A stretch of 53,363 nucleotides of DNA, from positions 1 through 53,363 of the forward strand of contig CAZWZH010000192.1 of assembly GCA_964638775.1 (NCBI GenBank). The letters are read 5' to 3'. The stretch is from Azophilus sp964638775 (GTDB lineage: Bacteria > Pseudomonadota > Gammaproteobacteria > Pseudomonadales > Azotimanducaceae). The translations under genes were made by a program, and so were the position numbers. This document shows positions 7,662-15,664 of this stretch, piece after piece. Numbering within the stretch: the first letter of the stretch is position 1; every line of letters begins with the position of its first letter. The notes beneath the pieces are model-generated. The model did not search any database, was not told the origin of the DNA, and saw only the letters and a program-made list of their open reading frames with translations.

Positions 7662-10274
7662 CTATTCCCCGGCCCGTCCCACAGGCTGAGCCCGGGCCAA
7701 AACACGCAACCGAGCGGCGATTCCGCCAAGGGTTTCCGCCAACCCGGTTCGACGTTTCATTGCGATACCCCCGGCGGCCCCGGTACCAACCGACTTCGCC
7801 AGCGAATCGAGCCGGCTGGCCAGCGCCGAGTCACCGGCACCTTGCTGCAGCGCCGCTGACGCAAGGTCCAGCGCCGCGTCGAGGTCCGCCCGGGATGCTT
7901 CCTCGAGACCGTCGCTGCGAACCAGTTGGTCGACATACGCCCGGGCCACTACCGGTTCGGCCGGCCAGTCGAAACTCTGTTGGTGCTGGGGATTGAACTC
8001 CGGGCCCTGGTCGGCAAGCACGGCCGCCGCAATTTCGTTCTCGGAGAGGAAATCGCTCGGCACGAGCGCCAGCACATCGAGTCCGCGAAGCAGTTCCGTG
8101 GCGTAGATCTTCCCGTCGTACCAGTACGAAGACCAGTAACCGCCGGCGGTGAGGTGTTCCTCGTCGATTGGGCCGCGGTCGAAGTAGGCGATCTCCACGG
8201 GTTTTGTCGAGTCTGTAAAATCCATCACCGAGATTCCCCCCTGGTACCAGGATTGAACAAAGATGTCGCGCCCCGGCACCGGCACCACCGAGCCGTTGTG
8301 CGCCACGCAGTTCTCCTGTTCGTTCTGCGGCGCAGGCATCTTGTAGTAGCTCCTGAACTCGAGTTTGCCTTCGACGATGTCGTAGATGGCGTTGGCGCCC
8401 CAGTCGAGGGGGTCGTAGGCGCGACAGCGCGGCATGCTGCCGCCACCCCATTCGTCGGTGTACAGCACCTTGGTGCCGTCGTTGTTGAAGGTTGCGGAAT
8501 GCCAGTACGCAAAACCCTTGTCGACCACCGCATCGATGCGCGTCGGGTTAAACGGGTCGGAAATGTCGAACAGGATGCCGTTGCCCGAGCAGGCCCCGGC
8601 AGCGATGTTCCGGGCCGGGAATACGGTGATGTCGTGGCACTGGTCGGTAGACCTCGTCTCCTGGGTATGGTCACCGTGGTCGCCACCGCGCCAGAGGCCG
8701 GCCAGCGTTCCGTCTTCCGGGTCGGCGAACACGGCCGGGCTGTGCACGATGCGCGCCCTGGACGGATCTTCCACCGGGATTTCGATGACATCGATACGGA
8801 AGAGCGCCGTCCGGTAGTCGCCCGGCGTCGCGTCGATGCAACCCGCCAGTTCGTCCTCTTCGCGGATCATGGAAGTCCCGGAGTTGTATACGATGATCTT
8901 CTCGTCGGCGGCGGCAACCACCGAATGGGTGTGCGAGCCGCGGCAGGTCTGGACGGCCCCCACCTGCACGGGCCGCTCGAGGTCGCCAATGTCGAAAATG
9001 CGAATGCCCCGGAACCGGTCGCCGCTCACGTCTTCCGCAATGCCCTGCAGGCCACAGTCGAGCCGTCCCCGCGTCTCCTCCACAGACATGATGAGCAGGT
9101 CGCCGACCACCGAGAGATCGCCCTGCCCCCCCGGGCATACCACCGAACTGAGCTGCTGCAGCGAGCCGTCTTCGGCCAGGCGGTAGATGTTGAACCCGTG
9201 GTAGCTGCCGGCAAACAGGACGTCGTCTCGGAAGGCCATGTCGGTATTCCAGAAACCAAGCAGCGGCCCGCGTTCCCAGTCCTTATCGTCGTTGTCATCG
9301 TCTTCGTCGCCGGTGCCTGCAGCGTCCTCGCCGTCCCCGGCGAGTGCCTCGCCCTCGCCCGTGCCTTCGTCGTCGAGGGCGCCGTCGCCTTCCGTGCCGC
9401 CGGTCTCCCCGGCGGCACCGGCCAGGTCGCTTTCCGCGACTTCGTCGGTTCCAGGGGAAGCCTCGGACTCATCGTCCGGCGGCTGCTCGGGCGGCAGCCC
9501 GGCGGGATTCTCCGGGTCGAAGAACCCCGGGGGCCTCGGCAGCGAAGCCAGGAGCACCAGGTTCAGTATCGCCTGGCCCGCGTCGTCGAACCCGGCCTTC
9601 AGGCCGGCGCGCGGGTCGTCCGAAAGCGTGATGAGCAGCGCATGCATGCGCTCGATTTCCGCGGTCTGATCGTTGGTGATGTCCGAGGTGAACTCGAACA
9701 GCACCGGGTCGTACGCCGCGCCCGGCTGTTCGAGCAACTCCTCGACCATCGTCACCGCGCCTTCGTGGTGCGTGATCATCAACTGCAGGAAGAGGCGGTC
9801 GAACTCCGTGCCCGTCGCGGCGGCGAGATCGGCCATCTGCTTGGGTGTGGCCATGCCCGCCATGCGGTGGTCTGTGTGCATGGCGGCGTGGTCCGAAGGG
9901 TCCAGAACCGGCTCGCCACGGTCGCCGAGCCATTTCTCCATGAACTCGATCTCGTCCCGCTGGGAGAGATTGATGCGGCCCGCCGCATCGGACAGTTCCG
10001 GCCGGTTCGTGCGGTCCGCCACCAACTCGGCCATCTGCACGGCCTGCTGGTGGTGCGGAATCATGTCCTGCATGAAACGGACATCGTCGGGTGAGTAACT
10101 GGTAACGGCGATATCGATGGCCTCTTCGGCGGTCAACTCCCTCGCCGGTTCCCCCGGCTTGCCCGGCTGAACGATGGGGGTCTGGGCGGCGGCGAGCGTT
10201 GCCGTCAGCCACAACCCTGCGCCAGCGACGGCGCGCAGAAGCCTAGCTACCTGATCATTCGTCGAATAACTCAA
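7662..10274 (-). CDS. DUF305 domain fused to an LVIVD-repeat beta-propeller, secreted
   Basis: The start is a TTG at 10274 preceded by GGGGG at a good distance; the first 30 residues form a signal peptide ending A-A-A-Q. Residues ~45-215 are a DUF305 four-helix domain with its paired His motifs, IPHHQQAVQMA and ITHHEGAVTM, plus Met/His-rich DHAAMHTDHRMAGM. DUF305 proteins are exported and some are linked to copper or silver. A very acidic Asp/Glu/Gly linker (~255-340) leads to a large C-terminal part with repeated D-I-x-x-P-x-x-P-x-x-V-style units typical of LVIVD propellers, and many Cys. The 870-residue length far exceeds a stand-alone DUF305 protein. Function is not established; extracellular metal binding is one reading. 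Confidence 0.8.
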   Translation of the reverse strand: MSYSTNDQVARLLRAVAGAGLWLTATLAAAQTPIVQPGKPGEPARELTAEEAIDIAVTSYSPDDVRFMQDMIPHHQQAVQMAELVADRTNRPELSDAAGRINLSQRDEIEFMEKWLGDRGEPVLDPSDHAAMHTDHRMAGMATPKQMADLAAATGTEFDRLFLQLMITHHEGAVTMVEELLEQPGAAYDPVLFEFTSDITNDQTAEIERMHALLITLSDDPRAGLKAGFDDAGQAILNLVLLASLPRPPGFFDPENPAGLPPEQPPDDESEASPGTDEVAESDLAGAAGETGGTEGDGALDDEGTGEGEALAGDGEDAAGTGDEDDDNDDKDWERGPLLGFWNTDMAFRDDVLFAGSYHGFNIYRLAEDGSLQQLSSVVCPGGQGDLSVVGDLLIMSVEETRGRLDCGLQGIAEDVSGDRFRGIRIFDIGDLERPVQVGAVQTCRGSHTHSVVAAADEKIIVYNSGTSMIREEDELAGCIDATPGDYRTALFRIDVIEIPVEDPSRARIVHSPAVFADPEDGTLAGLWRGGDHGDHTQETRSTDQCHDITVFPARNIAAGACSGNGILFDISDPFNPTRIDAVVDKGFAYWHSATFNNDGTKVLYTDEWGGGSMPRCRAYDPLDWGANAIYDIVEGKLEFRSYYKMPAPQNEQENCVAHNGSVVPVPGRDIFVQSWYQGGISVMDFTDSTKPVEIAYFDRGPIDEEHLTAGGYWSSYWYDGKIYATELLRGLDVLALVPSDFLSENEIAAAVLADQGPEFNPQHQQSFDWPAEPVVARAYVDQLVRSDGLEEASRADLDAALDLASAALQQGAGDSALASRLDSLAKSVGTGAAGGIAMKRRTGLAETLGGIAARLRVLARAQPVGRAGE

Positions 10275-10593
10275 TGAATTTGCCCCCTGAAGATGCGCTG
10301 CATCAGCCTACCCTATTGCACGGCAGCATTTCGACAACGCTGCTGCTCCAGGCGATGGCGGCGACTGCTATGAATCCGGCGCGCGTGGCATTCCCGGCCG
10401 CACGACAGCCGATTGCATCCCATGACGCACGCCGGGTCGGCTGTCCGCAACCGGGAATAAGCCCGCCTCCATCGCTGTCGAACCTGCGGCCGGGACCCGA
10501 TACCATTCGCTGGCCGGAGCAGCAGGCGCCGCAGACACGGGTCCCGAGGGCGGGGCCATTGGAACATGCCGGTCCGGCTTCAGGAGCACACAC
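10275..10593. other. Divergent intergenic region
   Basis: These 319 bases separate the DUF305 fusion (minus) from the PLP enzyme (plus) and must carry both promoters. The only clear signals are the two ribosome sites: GGGGG for the minus gene, and AGGAG just before the ATG at 10594. I see no convincing -35/-10 pair, terminator or conserved RNA. Open frames across it are GC-rich noise. Confidence 0.5.
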
Positions 10594-11589
10594 ATGACCG
10601 AAACCGCAGCCGATCCCGCACCGCTGGCGCTGCAGGATATCGAGGAGGCACGAGCCGTACTTGGCGGGCTCGTCAACGAGACGCCCGCGCATCGCTGGCA
10701 CTCCCCCCTGCTGGAGTCGCGCCTCGGCGCCGAGTGCGCGGTGTTCCTGAAACTGGAGGTGTTTCAGCGTACGGGAACATTCAAGGCGCGCGGCGCCCTG
10801 CTCAACGCGCTTGCCCTCGATGAACGGGCGCGCGCACGGGGCGTCACCGCAGTGAGCGCCGGCAACCACGCCATCGCCGTCGCTTTCGCCGCACAGTGCA
10901 TCGGAACGAGCGCCAAGGTGGTCATGATGCGCACCGCCAACCCGTTTCGCGTGGCGCAGGTGCGGGCATACGGCGCCGAATTGGTGCAGGTGCCCGACGT
11001 TCATACCGCCTTCGAGACCGTCTCCGCCATCGAGCGGGACGAGGGGCGTTCTTTCATTCATCCCTTCGAAGGGCGCACCACCGTGCTCGGCAGCGCGACC
11101 CTCGGCCTTGAACTGGCCCGCCAGGCGCCAGCACTCGATGCGGTGATCGTGCCCATCGGCGGCGGCGGCCTGTGTGCGGGCGTCGCCACGGCCATCAAGG
11201 CCGTGCAGCCGGGCTGCCGCGTCTACGGCGTCGAGCCGGAGGGGGCCGACACCATGCACCGCAGTTTCGCGGCCGGCTCGCCACAGGCTATTGATCATGT
11301 GACCACCATAGCCGACAGCCTCGGCGCGCCCCACGCGGCGTCCTATTCCTTCGAGCTGTGCCGCAGGCACGTCGACGAACTGGTCAGGATCGACGACGAT
11401 GCGATGCGCCGTGCGATGGGAACTCTGTTCCTGGAAACGAAGCTGGCGCTCGAACCGGCCGGCGCGGCGGCTACCGCAGCGCTCCTGGGTCCTCTTGCCG
11501 AACCGCTCCGGGGCAAGCGGGTCGCAGCCATCGTGTGCGGCGCCAACATCGACGCCGGCACGTTCTTCGAGCAGGCGTTGTTCCCCTGA
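10594..11589 (+). CDS. PLP-dependent threonine/serine dehydratase-family enzyme
   Basis: The 331-residue protein starts at an ATG with AGGAG six bases upstream. It has the fold-type II PLP layout: Lys64 in GTFKARGA forms the Schiff base, SAGNHA (88-93) holds the substrate carboxylate loop, and the glycine loop PIGGGGLCAG (187-196) binds the phosphate. There is no C-terminal ACT regulatory domain, so it resembles catabolic threonine ammonia-lyase, serine racemase or hydroxyaspartate dehydratase rather than biosynthetic IlvA. Members deaminate Thr or Ser to 2-oxo acids in the cytoplasm. Substrate choice among these is uncertain. Confidence 0.85.
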   Translation: MTETAADPAPLALQDIEEARAVLGGLVNETPAHRWHSPLLESRLGAECAVFLKLEVFQRTGTFKARGALLNALALDERARARGVTAVSAGNHAIAVAFAAQCIGTSAKVVMMRTANPFRVAQVRAYGAELVQVPDVHTAFETVSAIERDEGRSFIHPFEGRTTVLGSATLGLELARQAPALDAVIVPIGGGGLCAGVATAIKAVQPGCRVYGVEPEGADTMHRSFAAGSPQAIDHVTTIADSLGAPHAASYSFELCRRHVDELVRIDDDAMRRAMGTLFLETKLALEPAGAAATAALLGPLAEPLRGKRVAAIVCGANIDAGTFFEQALFP

Positions 11590-11745
11590 GTGCTCCCGAT
11601 GTCGCTACGACACAGCGGTCTCGTGAGGGGAACAGAATTGCCCAATTTCGATAAGTTTCGATGGGACTCACCACTGAGGACAATCTCAGACAAATATGGC
11701 ATCGGTGTCCGGTCCCCCCGCCGAATCAAAGCTTGGATTACGCAG

Positions 11746-11853
11746 TCAACGGCGCGCCAGGGCGAGAAACAGTTCCATCTCGACCTTGAGCATTCCCGAA
11801 TCGATCACCACGGCCTGGGCTTTCAGGTTCGCCTGCTTCGCCAGCGCGTCCAT
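11746..11853 (-). pseudogene. Possible 3' remnant of an unknown gene (35 codons)
   Basis: The minus frame from the ATG at 11853 to a TGA at 11746-11748 encodes 35 residues beginning M-D-A-L-A-K-Q-A-N-L-K and ending E-L-F-L-A-L-A-R-R. Its third codon positions are strongly G/C, as in real genes here, but it has no convincing ribosome site and is closed by an in-frame TGA 14 codons upstream. I read it as the end of a decayed gene or a small unknown protein. The family is not recognised. Confidence 0.25.
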
Positions 11854-11929
11854 GTTCCGGTGCAGCTTCCCGGCTGAGCAAACTCAGAGAAGGTTTTTGG
11901 GGACGTTCATGCCATATCTGCGACCAATC

Positions 11930-12062
11930 TGTCGGGAAACAACGTATCGGGATCGGATCGGTTCCATAGTCCCGACACATTTAGCCCCATCCTGTCGGGA
12001 TTTCGATTCATTTGAGCAACCACGGTGATTTTCCCGACAAATCGGAGTGTCCTGTGTCGGGA
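11930..12062. repeat. Array of alternating TGTCGGGA/TCCCGACA half-sites
   Basis: Five perfect copies of one octamer occur in strictly alternating orientation: TGTCGGGA at 11930, 11993 and 12055; TCCCGACA at 11970 and 12032. Each TCCCGACA...TGTCGGGA pair has a 15-base spacer, making two 31-base dyads 62 bases apart; the third right arm keeps the same 62-63 base period. The sequences between arms differ. The array sits between converging genes (PLP enzyme and guaA). It could be a protein-binding array, paired RNA hairpins, or decayed mobile-element ends. Confidence 0.75.
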
Positions 12063-12157
12063 TTCCCAAGCGGGATGCCAAAGCCTCTCTCCGTTGTCGA
12101 CGTTAGGCACGATGGCAACGCAAAACTGATCAGCTTCAAGATGATGCTACGCGCTGC

Positions 12158-13735
12158 TTACTCCCACTCGATGGTGGCAGGCGGTTTGCTGGAAACGTCG
12201 TAGACGACCCTCGACACCGCGGCAATCTCGTTGACGATGCGATTCGACACCCGCTCGATGAGGGCATAGGGCAGGTGTGCCCAGCGGGCCGTCATGAAAT
12301 CGACCGTCTCCACCGCCCTCAACGCGATCACCGGCTCATAGCGGCGCGCATCGCCCACCACGCCCACGGATTTCACCGGCATGAAAACCGCAAAAGCCTG
12401 GCTGACGCGGTCATAGTAGCCGGCGCTCCTGAGTTCCTCGATGAAGATGGCATCGGCTTCGCGCAGGATGCCGCAGTAACGGGGTTTTATCTCTCCGAGC
12501 ACGCGCACGCCGAGTCCCGGCCCCGGAAACGGGTGCCGGTAGACCAGTTCGCGGGGCAGCCCGAGGTGCATGCCGATCTTGCGTACCTCGTCCTTGAATA
12601 ACTCCCGCAAGGGCTCGATCAGCTTGAAGGACATGCGCTCCGGCAGCCCGCCCACGTTGTGGTGCGACTTGATGACGTGCGCCTTGCCGTAAGCGCTGGC
12701 GGCGGACTCGATGACATCCGGATAGATGGTCCCCTGGGCGAGCCAGGAGGCGCCTTCGATCTTCTTCGCTTCGCGTTCGAAGACATCGATGAACGTGTTG
12801 CCGATCACCTTGCGCTTGGCTTCCGGGTCGGAGATGCCGGCCAGCCTGCCGTAGAACTCGGCCCGGGCGTCCACCGTAACCAAGTTGAGATTCAGGGCGT
12901 TCGATGGCGCGAAGGCGGCCTCGACCTCTTCCCGTTCGTGCTTGCGCAGCAGGCCGTTATCGACGAATACGCAGGTGAGCTGATCGCCGACCGCCCGGGA
13001 AAGCAGCGCCGCCACCACGCTCGAATCGACGCCGCCCGACAGGCCGAGCACCACCCTGCCGTCACCGACCCGCCGCCGGGCGCTGTCGATCGCATCGGCC
13101 ACGATGTTGCCCGACGTCCACAGGCCGTCGCAGCCGCAGATATCCCTGGCGAAACGCCGGTAAATCTCGTCGCCCTGGCGGGTGTGGGTCACCTCGGGAT
13201 GGAACTGCAGGCCGAACCAGGGCCTGGTATCGTGCTCCATGGCGGCGATGGGTGCACTGTCCGTGGATGCCGTGACGCAGAATCCCGGGGGTGCGGCGGT
13301 TACCTTGTCGCCGTGACTCATCCACACCGGCAGCCGGTTGCCGGGGTCGAATTCCAGCGCGCTCAACAGGCGCGAGCCGTTCGCGACCTCGATGTCGGCA
13401 TGGCCGAATTCGCGGCGGTCGGACGAGCCGACGGCGCCGCCGAGCTGGGCCGCCATGGCCTGCATGCCGTAACAGATTCCCAGCACCGGGCGGTCGGGTT
13501 CGAGCAGGTTCGCGGGTATGCGGGGAGAAGCCCCCTCCGTGACGGACTCGGGCCCGCCGGAAAGCACGATGCCGCGCGCCTTGCGGGCGCGTTCAGCCAA
13601 CCGTTCGGGCGGGCAATCGAAAGGCAGGATCTCGCAATACACGCCGACTTCCCGCACCCGGCGGGCGATCAACTGGGTGTACTGGGAGCCGAAGTCAATG
13701 ACCAGCAACTGCTGGCTGTGAATGTCACTCTTCAA
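12158..13735 (-). CDS. guaA: GMP synthase (glutamine-hydrolysing)
   Basis: GuaA converts XMP, ATP and glutamine to GMP in the cytoplasm. An N-terminal class I amidotransferase has the Cys nucleophile in GICYGMQAMA and its His/Glu partners in LQFHPEVTH; the ATP-pyrophosphatase P-loop is LSGGVDSSV; the C-terminus S-K-P-P-A-T-I-E-W-E is the family's usual end. No ATG is available. The TTG at 13735 gives 525 residues aligning from the first residue with E. coli GuaA; a TTG at 13747 would add four residues. Neither has a strong ribosome site. It lies downstream of guaB on the same strand, across a ~300-base gap holding an inverted repeat, so the two may still be co-transcribed. Confidence 0.95.
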   Translation of the reverse strand: MKSDIHSQQLLVIDFGSQYTQLIARRVREVGVYCEILPFDCPPERLAERARKARGIVLSGGPESVTEGASPRIPANLLEPDRPVLGICYGMQAMAAQLGGAVGSSDRREFGHADIEVANGSRLLSALEFDPGNRLPVWMSHGDKVTAAPPGFCVTASTDSAPIAAMEHDTRPWFGLQFHPEVTHTRQGDEIYRRFARDICGCDGLWTSGNIVADAIDSARRRVGDGRVVLGLSGGVDSSVVAALLSRAVGDQLTCVFVDNGLLRKHEREEVEAAFAPSNALNLNLVTVDARAEFYGRLAGISDPEAKRKVIGNTFIDVFEREAKKIEGASWLAQGTIYPDVIESAASAYGKAHVIKSHHNVGGLPERMSFKLIEPLRELFKDEVRKIGMHLGLPRELVYRHPFPGPGLGVRVLGEIKPRYCGILREADAIFIEELRSAGYYDRVSQAFAVFMPVKSVGVVGDARRYEPVIALRAVETVDFMTARWAHLPYALIERVSNRIVNEIAAVSRVVYDVSSKPPATIEWE

Positions 13736-13849
13736 ATGTGCGTTCAATCAGGAAGTCCGGGCTTTCATGGACAAATTTTCGACCAATAGGCAAGCGGTGA
13801 TTTTTGTTCTCGGCATTTTGATTGATTGCTTCGATCAGGCGCCGAGAGC

Positions 13850-13952
13850 AGGTATGCGGTGCGGGTATCCGGCACGCCAAGCGGACGCGTTGTCGTGGAA
13901 TTCGAGGGTGCAAGGGTGCTTTAAAGGTGCCGGATACCCGCACCGCACACCT
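13850..13952. repeat. BIME-like inverted repeat between guaB and guaA
   Basis: The arms at 13850-13875 and 13927-13952 are 26 bases long and complementary with one mismatch, separated by 51 bases. Each arm contains an imperfect palindrome of the form GTGC-x-GG-xxx-CC-x-GCAC, so the unit resembles two REP sequences in opposite orientation, as in bacterial interspersed mosaic elements. It lies in the 313-base guaB-guaA gap, the rest of which shows no gene or promoter I can support. In RNA it could form a long hairpin affecting guaA readthrough or message stability. No further copy was noticed in the window. Confidence 0.75.
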
Positions 13953-14048
13953 ACTCTCTCCCAGCGGTCGTCTGTTCCTTGCGCGTCCTCGTCCCGGCGC
14001 GCCGGTCGTAGCGGCAAGAACTGCGGGCCTGATCATCGGTCTCGGCAA

Positions 14049-15518
14049 TCAACCTAGCGGATAGTTGGGCGCTTCCTTGGTGATGGTCACATCGTGCACG
14101 TGGCTCTCGGTCATGCTGGCCGCGGTGACTCGGATGAGTTCCGGCTTCGTGCGCATGGTTTCGAGATCCGGCGAACCCGTGTAACCCATGGACGCCCGCA
14201 AGCCGCCTATGAGTTGATGGACTATTGGAGCCACCGGCCCGCGGTAGGGTACGCGCCCTTCGATTCCTTCCGGCACCAGCTTGTGGCCGTCGCCTTCGAC
14301 CTCCTGGAAATACCGGTCGCTGGAGCCGTAGGCGTCATTCATCGCGCCCATGGAACCCATGCCCCGGTACGACTTGTAGGTGCGGCCCTGATACAGCTCC
14401 ACTTCGCCCGGCGCTTCGTCCGTACCGGCAAGCAGGCTGCCGACCATCACGACACTGGCGCCGGCGGCGATGGCCTTGGCGATGTCGCCCGAATAGCGGA
14501 TTCCTCCGTCGGCGATCACCGGGATGTCCACTTCGTCGGCGGCGGATACCGCTTCCGCCACCGCGGTGACCTGCGGCACGCCGATGCCGGAGACGACCCG
14601 CGTCGTGCAGATGGAGCCCGGGCCGATGCCGACCTTCACCGCATCGACGCCGGCGGCGAGCAGGGCCTGGGCCCCCGCCTTGGTGGCGACGTTGCCGCCG
14701 ATGACCTGCATGTCCGGATAACTCTGCTTGATGAGGCTCACCCGGTCGAGCACCGACCTGGAATGCCCATGCGCCGTGTCGACGACGATCACGTCGGCGC
14801 CTGCCTCGATGAGCGCCGCCACCCGCTCGTCGGTGTCGCTGCTGGTGCCGACGCTGGCGCCGACCCGCAACTGCCCCTGATCGTCCTTGCAGGCATTGGG
14901 GAAGGCCTGGGCCTTGTGAATGTCCTTGACGGTGACCATGCCCTTCAGCTCGAAACCGCCGTTCACCAGAAGCACCTTTTCGATGCGGTGCTCGTGCAGC
15001 AGCTTGGTGATGGTGTCGAAGTCGGCGTCTTCGGATGCCGTCACCAGGCGCTCCCTGGGCGTCATGACATCCCGGACCCTGGCATCGAGGCGTTTTTCGA
15101 AACGTACGTCCCTGGCCGTCACGATGCCCGCCAGCCTGCCGTCCTCGACCACCGGCACCCCGGAAATCCTGTGCTCCATGGTCAACGACAGCAATTCGGC
15201 GACCGTCCGCCCCGGACTTATCGTGATCGGGTCCCGGATCACGCCGGTCTCGTACTTCTTGACCGCCCTGACTTCCCGGGCCTGCGCCTCGATGGGCATG
15301 TTCTTGTGAACCACGCCGATCCCGCCTTCCTGGGCAATGGCGATCGCCAGCCGCCCTTCGGTAACCGTATCCATCGCCGAGGACATCAGCGGAATATTGA
15401 GTTCGATGGTTCGCGTGAGGCGCGTCTTCAGATCGACTTCGGAGGGGAGAACCTGGGAGTGGGCGGGCAGGAGCAGTACGTCGTCAAAAGTGAGCGCGTC
15501 GTGGGCGATACGCAACAT
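14049..15518 (-). CDS. guaB: Inosine-5'-monophosphate dehydrogenase
   Basis: GuaB oxidises IMP to XMP with NAD+, the committed step toward GMP. The 489-residue protein shows the expected order: N-terminal barrel part starting L-T-F-D-D-V-L-L-L-P, two CBS domains (about 95-205, including GVPVVEDGRLAGIVTARD), then the catalytic loop GPGSICTTRV with the active-site Cys, and the flap region after G-M-G-S-M-G-A-M. The ATG at 15518 matches the family start. A good promoter lies just upstream. Conserved pairing with guaA indicates a split guaBA operon. Confidence 0.97.
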   Translation of the reverse strand: MLRIAHDALTFDDVLLLPAHSQVLPSEVDLKTRLTRTIELNIPLMSSAMDTVTEGRLAIAIAQEGGIGVVHKNMPIEAQAREVRAVKKYETGVIRDPITISPGRTVAELLSLTMEHRISGVPVVEDGRLAGIVTARDVRFEKRLDARVRDVMTPRERLVTASEDADFDTITKLLHEHRIEKVLLVNGGFELKGMVTVKDIHKAQAFPNACKDDQGQLRVGASVGTSSDTDERVAALIEAGADVIVVDTAHGHSRSVLDRVSLIKQSYPDMQVIGGNVATKAGAQALLAAGVDAVKVGIGPGSICTTRVVSGIGVPQVTAVAEAVSAADEVDIPVIADGGIRYSGDIAKAIAAGASVVMVGSLLAGTDEAPGEVELYQGRTYKSYRGMGSMGAMNDAYGSSDRYFQEVEGDGHKLVPEGIEGRVPYRGPVAPIVHQLIGGLRASMGYTGSPDLETMRTKPELIRVTAASMTESHVHDVTITKEAPNYPLG

Positions 15519-15542
15519 TTTTTGGAACCCCGCAAAATCAGA

Positions 15543-15571
15543 ATTCTAGCGACGGGGTCCGGTCATGTAAA
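15543..15571 (-). promoter_or_regulatory. guaB sigma70-type promoter
   Basis: On the minus strand, TTTACA (15566-15571, 5/6 match to -35), a 17-base spacer and TAGAAT (15543-15548, 5/6 match to -10) point at guaB. Predicted transcription starts near 15536, giving a leader of about 18 bases. No purine-operator palindrome was recognised. Confidence 0.7.
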
Positions 15572-15664
15572 ATCGGCGGCACCTCTCGATCGCGGACAAG
15601 GCTGCCGGATGAGTCAAGTCCCCGCCCGGTCGCTGGTTTCCCGCCGGGCCGCGCCCCGTTAGAC

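Noticed and set aside
7926..10094. Long plus-strand open frame opposite the DUF305 fusion, and similar ones at 2278-3969 and 21009-23162
   Set aside because: They lie antisense to genes with clear domains, have His/Arg-rich compositions typical of reverse frames and no recognisable motifs.
11930..12062. CRISPR array
   Set aside because: The conserved units are only 8 bases, alternate in orientation and lack a constant 25-35 base repeat; no cas gene is nearby.
12102..12108. GTTAGGC as an integron attC core site
   Set aside because: It fits GTTRRRY, but no RYYYAAC partner at a proper distance and no integrase or cassette were found.
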